DNA of 41,174 nt. It comes from Roseinatronobacter bogoriensis DSM 18756. GTDB lineage: Bacteria > Pseudomonadota > Alphaproteobacteria > Rhodobacterales > Rhodobacteraceae. The notes beneath the pieces were generated by a model. The model did not search any database and was not told the origin of the DNA. It saw nothing but the letters and a program-made list of their open reading frames with translations. A program made the translations under genes and the position numbers. Shown here piece after piece: positions 39,716-41,174 of the stretch; position 1 is the stretch's first letter, and every line of letters starts with the position of its first letter. The stretch is taken from contig NZ_SORN01000016.1 of assembly GCF_004366635.1 (NCBI RefSeq), positions 1 to 41,174 of the forward strand, read 5' to 3'.

Positions 39716-40618
39716 ATGTGCTTTTCTGTTGTTATTCCACTTTACAACAAGCAACAGCACATTCATCAATGCATTACTTCTGTTCTTAATCAAAGCTTTA
39801 AGAACTTCGAAGTTTTGGTGATAGACGATGCTTCATCTGACCGGAGCGTGGAAATTGTTCGGTCATTTGATGATACTAGGATCAAGATACTGAGCAGAGA
39901 AAATCCAGGACGAGGAGGCTATGCGGCGAGAAATTTTGGTGCTATGCATGCCTGCACGGACTGGCTGACCTTCCTTGATGCCGATGATTATTGGCTTCCA
40001 CATCATCTTGAAGAAGTTAGATTAGCCATAGCGAAGTTTCCAGATGTTCCACTTTTTTTTACGGGCTTCGAAAAGATAGGAAAAAAGACTGAGCGAATCT
40101 GTTCTTCCTCTATGAAAGATTTGACTGCCCCAGAGGCGATGCAATATCTTAGTGAAAAAGATATTTTCCATATCAACGCTGTGGCTATTAAGCGAGAGAC
40201 TTTCACGCAATCAGGTGGTTTTTTTGAGGATCGCGGTTGGCTGCGTGGTGGTGACTCTGAGCTTTGGCCGCGATTATTGGCCAATGCCAAACGCGTCGTA
40301 TTGGTCCCAGAGGTTACGGCTGTTTGGGATATTCGTAATAGTGGAATTACCGTTAAAAATTTTGATACAAGTATGGAACATCCTGCGTTGATCTCATTCA
40401 GTGAGAATAATATCATTAATCAGGGGAAAAGATTCAGGAGATTCCAGCATATTTTTGCAGTACGAAAACAGCTGATGTGGGATGCGAAAGCGCCTGCCGG
40501 AACGAGGCCAATTTGGAAGTCAGCCATGTTTTTTTTGCAAGGCCCGATAACGATACGAACTACAAAAGAGTTTATTAGACTTGTCAGACGTTCTGTTTCC
40601 TTGCGGTCGAGAAGATAA
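39716..40618 (+). CDS. Family 2 glycosyltransferase
   Basis: A 300-residue GT-A enzyme. FSVVIPLYNKQQHIHQCITS, VLVIDDASSDRS and WLTFLDADDYWLPHHLEEV (DxD site) are typical of GT2, and GGDSELWPRL is the usual acceptor-site ED-like motif. ATG 39716 (MCFSVVIP) is the normal family start and follows GGAAAGAG; a GTG at 39683 with GAGG upstream would add 11 residues. AT-rich codon use unlike the core genes. Likely builds a surface polysaccharide with the Caps_synth enzyme. Confidence 0.88.
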   Translation: MCFSVVIPLYNKQQHIHQCITSVLNQSFKNFEVLVIDDASSDRSVEIVRSFDDTRIKILSRENPGRGGYAARNFGAMHACTDWLTFLDADDYWLPHHLEEVRLAIAKFPDVPLFFTGFEKIGKKTERICSSSMKDLTAPEAMQYLSEKDIFHINAVAIKRETFTQSGGFFEDRGWLRGGDSELWPRLLANAKRVVLVPEVTAVWDIRNSGITVKNFDTSMEHPALISFSENNIINQGKRFRRFQHIFAVRKQLMWDAKAPAGTRPIWKSAMFFLQGPITIRTTKEFIRLVRRSVSLRSRR

Positions 40619-41104
40619 CTGACCTATCGCGCTGCTGAACTGGCTGATCAACGCCGCAGAGTTATGGCCCGAGCGATCGCTAAGGCACGACTGCTACGGT
40701 TGGCGCCAGCGATCTCGGTGCTCGGGGGAGCAGCGGTCTACTTTGAGCGTCAGACCGACCAAGGGTGGTATGAGTTGTATCCTGATGGCAGTTACAACGA
40801 CTATCGGGATCATTAGTGCAGGGGTCTGATACAGCCCAGCGCAGAGGCTAGAGCGCCATGTCACAATACGCACCGATGTCCATGCCCACGGAAATCCAGA
40901 GCGGGCAACACGCTTGCCCCTGCGCAGCAAAGCCCCCGAAGTTCGACAGCAAATTGTGTAAATTCACCATCTGCAGTTTTCCGATGCTATAGTTTTCAAT
41001 GAGTTACCGTCCCCGAGCCTCCAGTTCTGGTGAAGCCTTGTTGTAACACGTTTTGGTAATCAATCGCTTGCATATTTGACGTATTCGGACTTAACGTTAG
41101 CCCA
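40619..41104. other. Spacer before the terminal IS element
   Basis: About 490 bases. A short frame (ATG 40664 to TAG 40814-40816, 50 codons, ending YELYPDGSYNDYRDH) looks like a coding fragment but has no family I recognise. The rest appears non-coding. The stretch near 41040-41104 should contain the left end of the IS1634-type element. Confidence 0.35.
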
Positions 41105-41174
41105 ATGTATACGCGCATCTCAAAATCAGGCGGTCGACGCTATCTCCAGTTGGTGGAGGGGCATCGCGACGCGG
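41105..41174 (+). mobile_element. IS1634-type transposase, N-terminus only (cut by window end)
   Basis: ATG 41105 opens a frame reading MYTRISKSGGRRYLQLVEGH, then RDA at the window end. It matches the characteristic N-terminus of IS1634-family transposases (MYVRxSxSGGRRYLQLVExY). Only 23 codons are visible; whether the gene is complete cannot be seen. Confidence 0.65.

Noticed and set aside
1..41174. CRISPR array, rRNA, plasmid or phage origin
   Set aside because: No regularly spaced direct repeats, no rRNA sequence and no iteron cluster or phage structural gene were seen.

Overview
The window looks like a piece of an alphaproteobacterial chromosome, most likely Rhodobacterales/Rhodobacteraceae. 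The core genes are GC-rich. The layout of the urease operon, the valine-degradation operon and the FIST/hybrid-kinase genes fits that group, and there are short intergenic motifs of a type I associate with Rhodobacterales. This is inference from gene content; no rRNA is present to confirm it, and I see no CRISPR array.

Left edge (1-1594): insertion-sequence debris, namely the tail of a transposase gene and a decayed IS5-type transposase, followed by about 0.8 kb with no recognisable gene. Metabolic and transport block (1595-13681): a three-gene NrtT/SsuA-type ABC importer (minus strand) diverges from a secreted EF-hand protein, with a near-perfect MerR/CueR-like dyad between them. Next come an arsR-acr3 arsenite-resistance pair with a visible ArsR operator, a YbiR-like anion permease, a small Cys-rich membrane-anchored protein of unknown function, and a four-gene AfuABC/FbpABC-type ABC operon ending in a metallophosphoesterase.

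Signalling block (14180-20566, plus strand): a LuxR-type response regulator, a FIST-domain sensor, an overlapping 1144-residue GAF/PAS hybrid histidine kinase, and a separate degenerate receiver-like protein. Short CCCTTGAGGG-like palindromes are scattered among these genes. By analogy with NosP/NahK pairs, FIST protein and kinase probably form one sensory unit.

Core block (20742-33273): a complete nickel urease operon ureDABC-(DUF1127-like)-EFG on the minus strand; exonuclease III; a PilZ-domain protein; and a LysR regulator divergent from the distal valine-degradation operon (methylmalonate-semialdehyde dehydrogenase, acyl-CoA dehydrogenase, 3-hydroxyisobutyryl-CoA hydrolase, 3-hydroxyisobutyrate dehydrogenase).

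Right accessory region (about 33285-41174): tRNA-Gln(TTG), then a patchwork of lower-GC genes: three PAPS-dependent sulfotransferases and two glycosyltransferases. They are separated by IS remnants (IS1182-like, IS481-like, IS6/IS5-like ends), and the window ends inside an IS1634-type transposase. This reads as a surface-polysaccharide (sulfated glycan) island being reshuffled by transposition.
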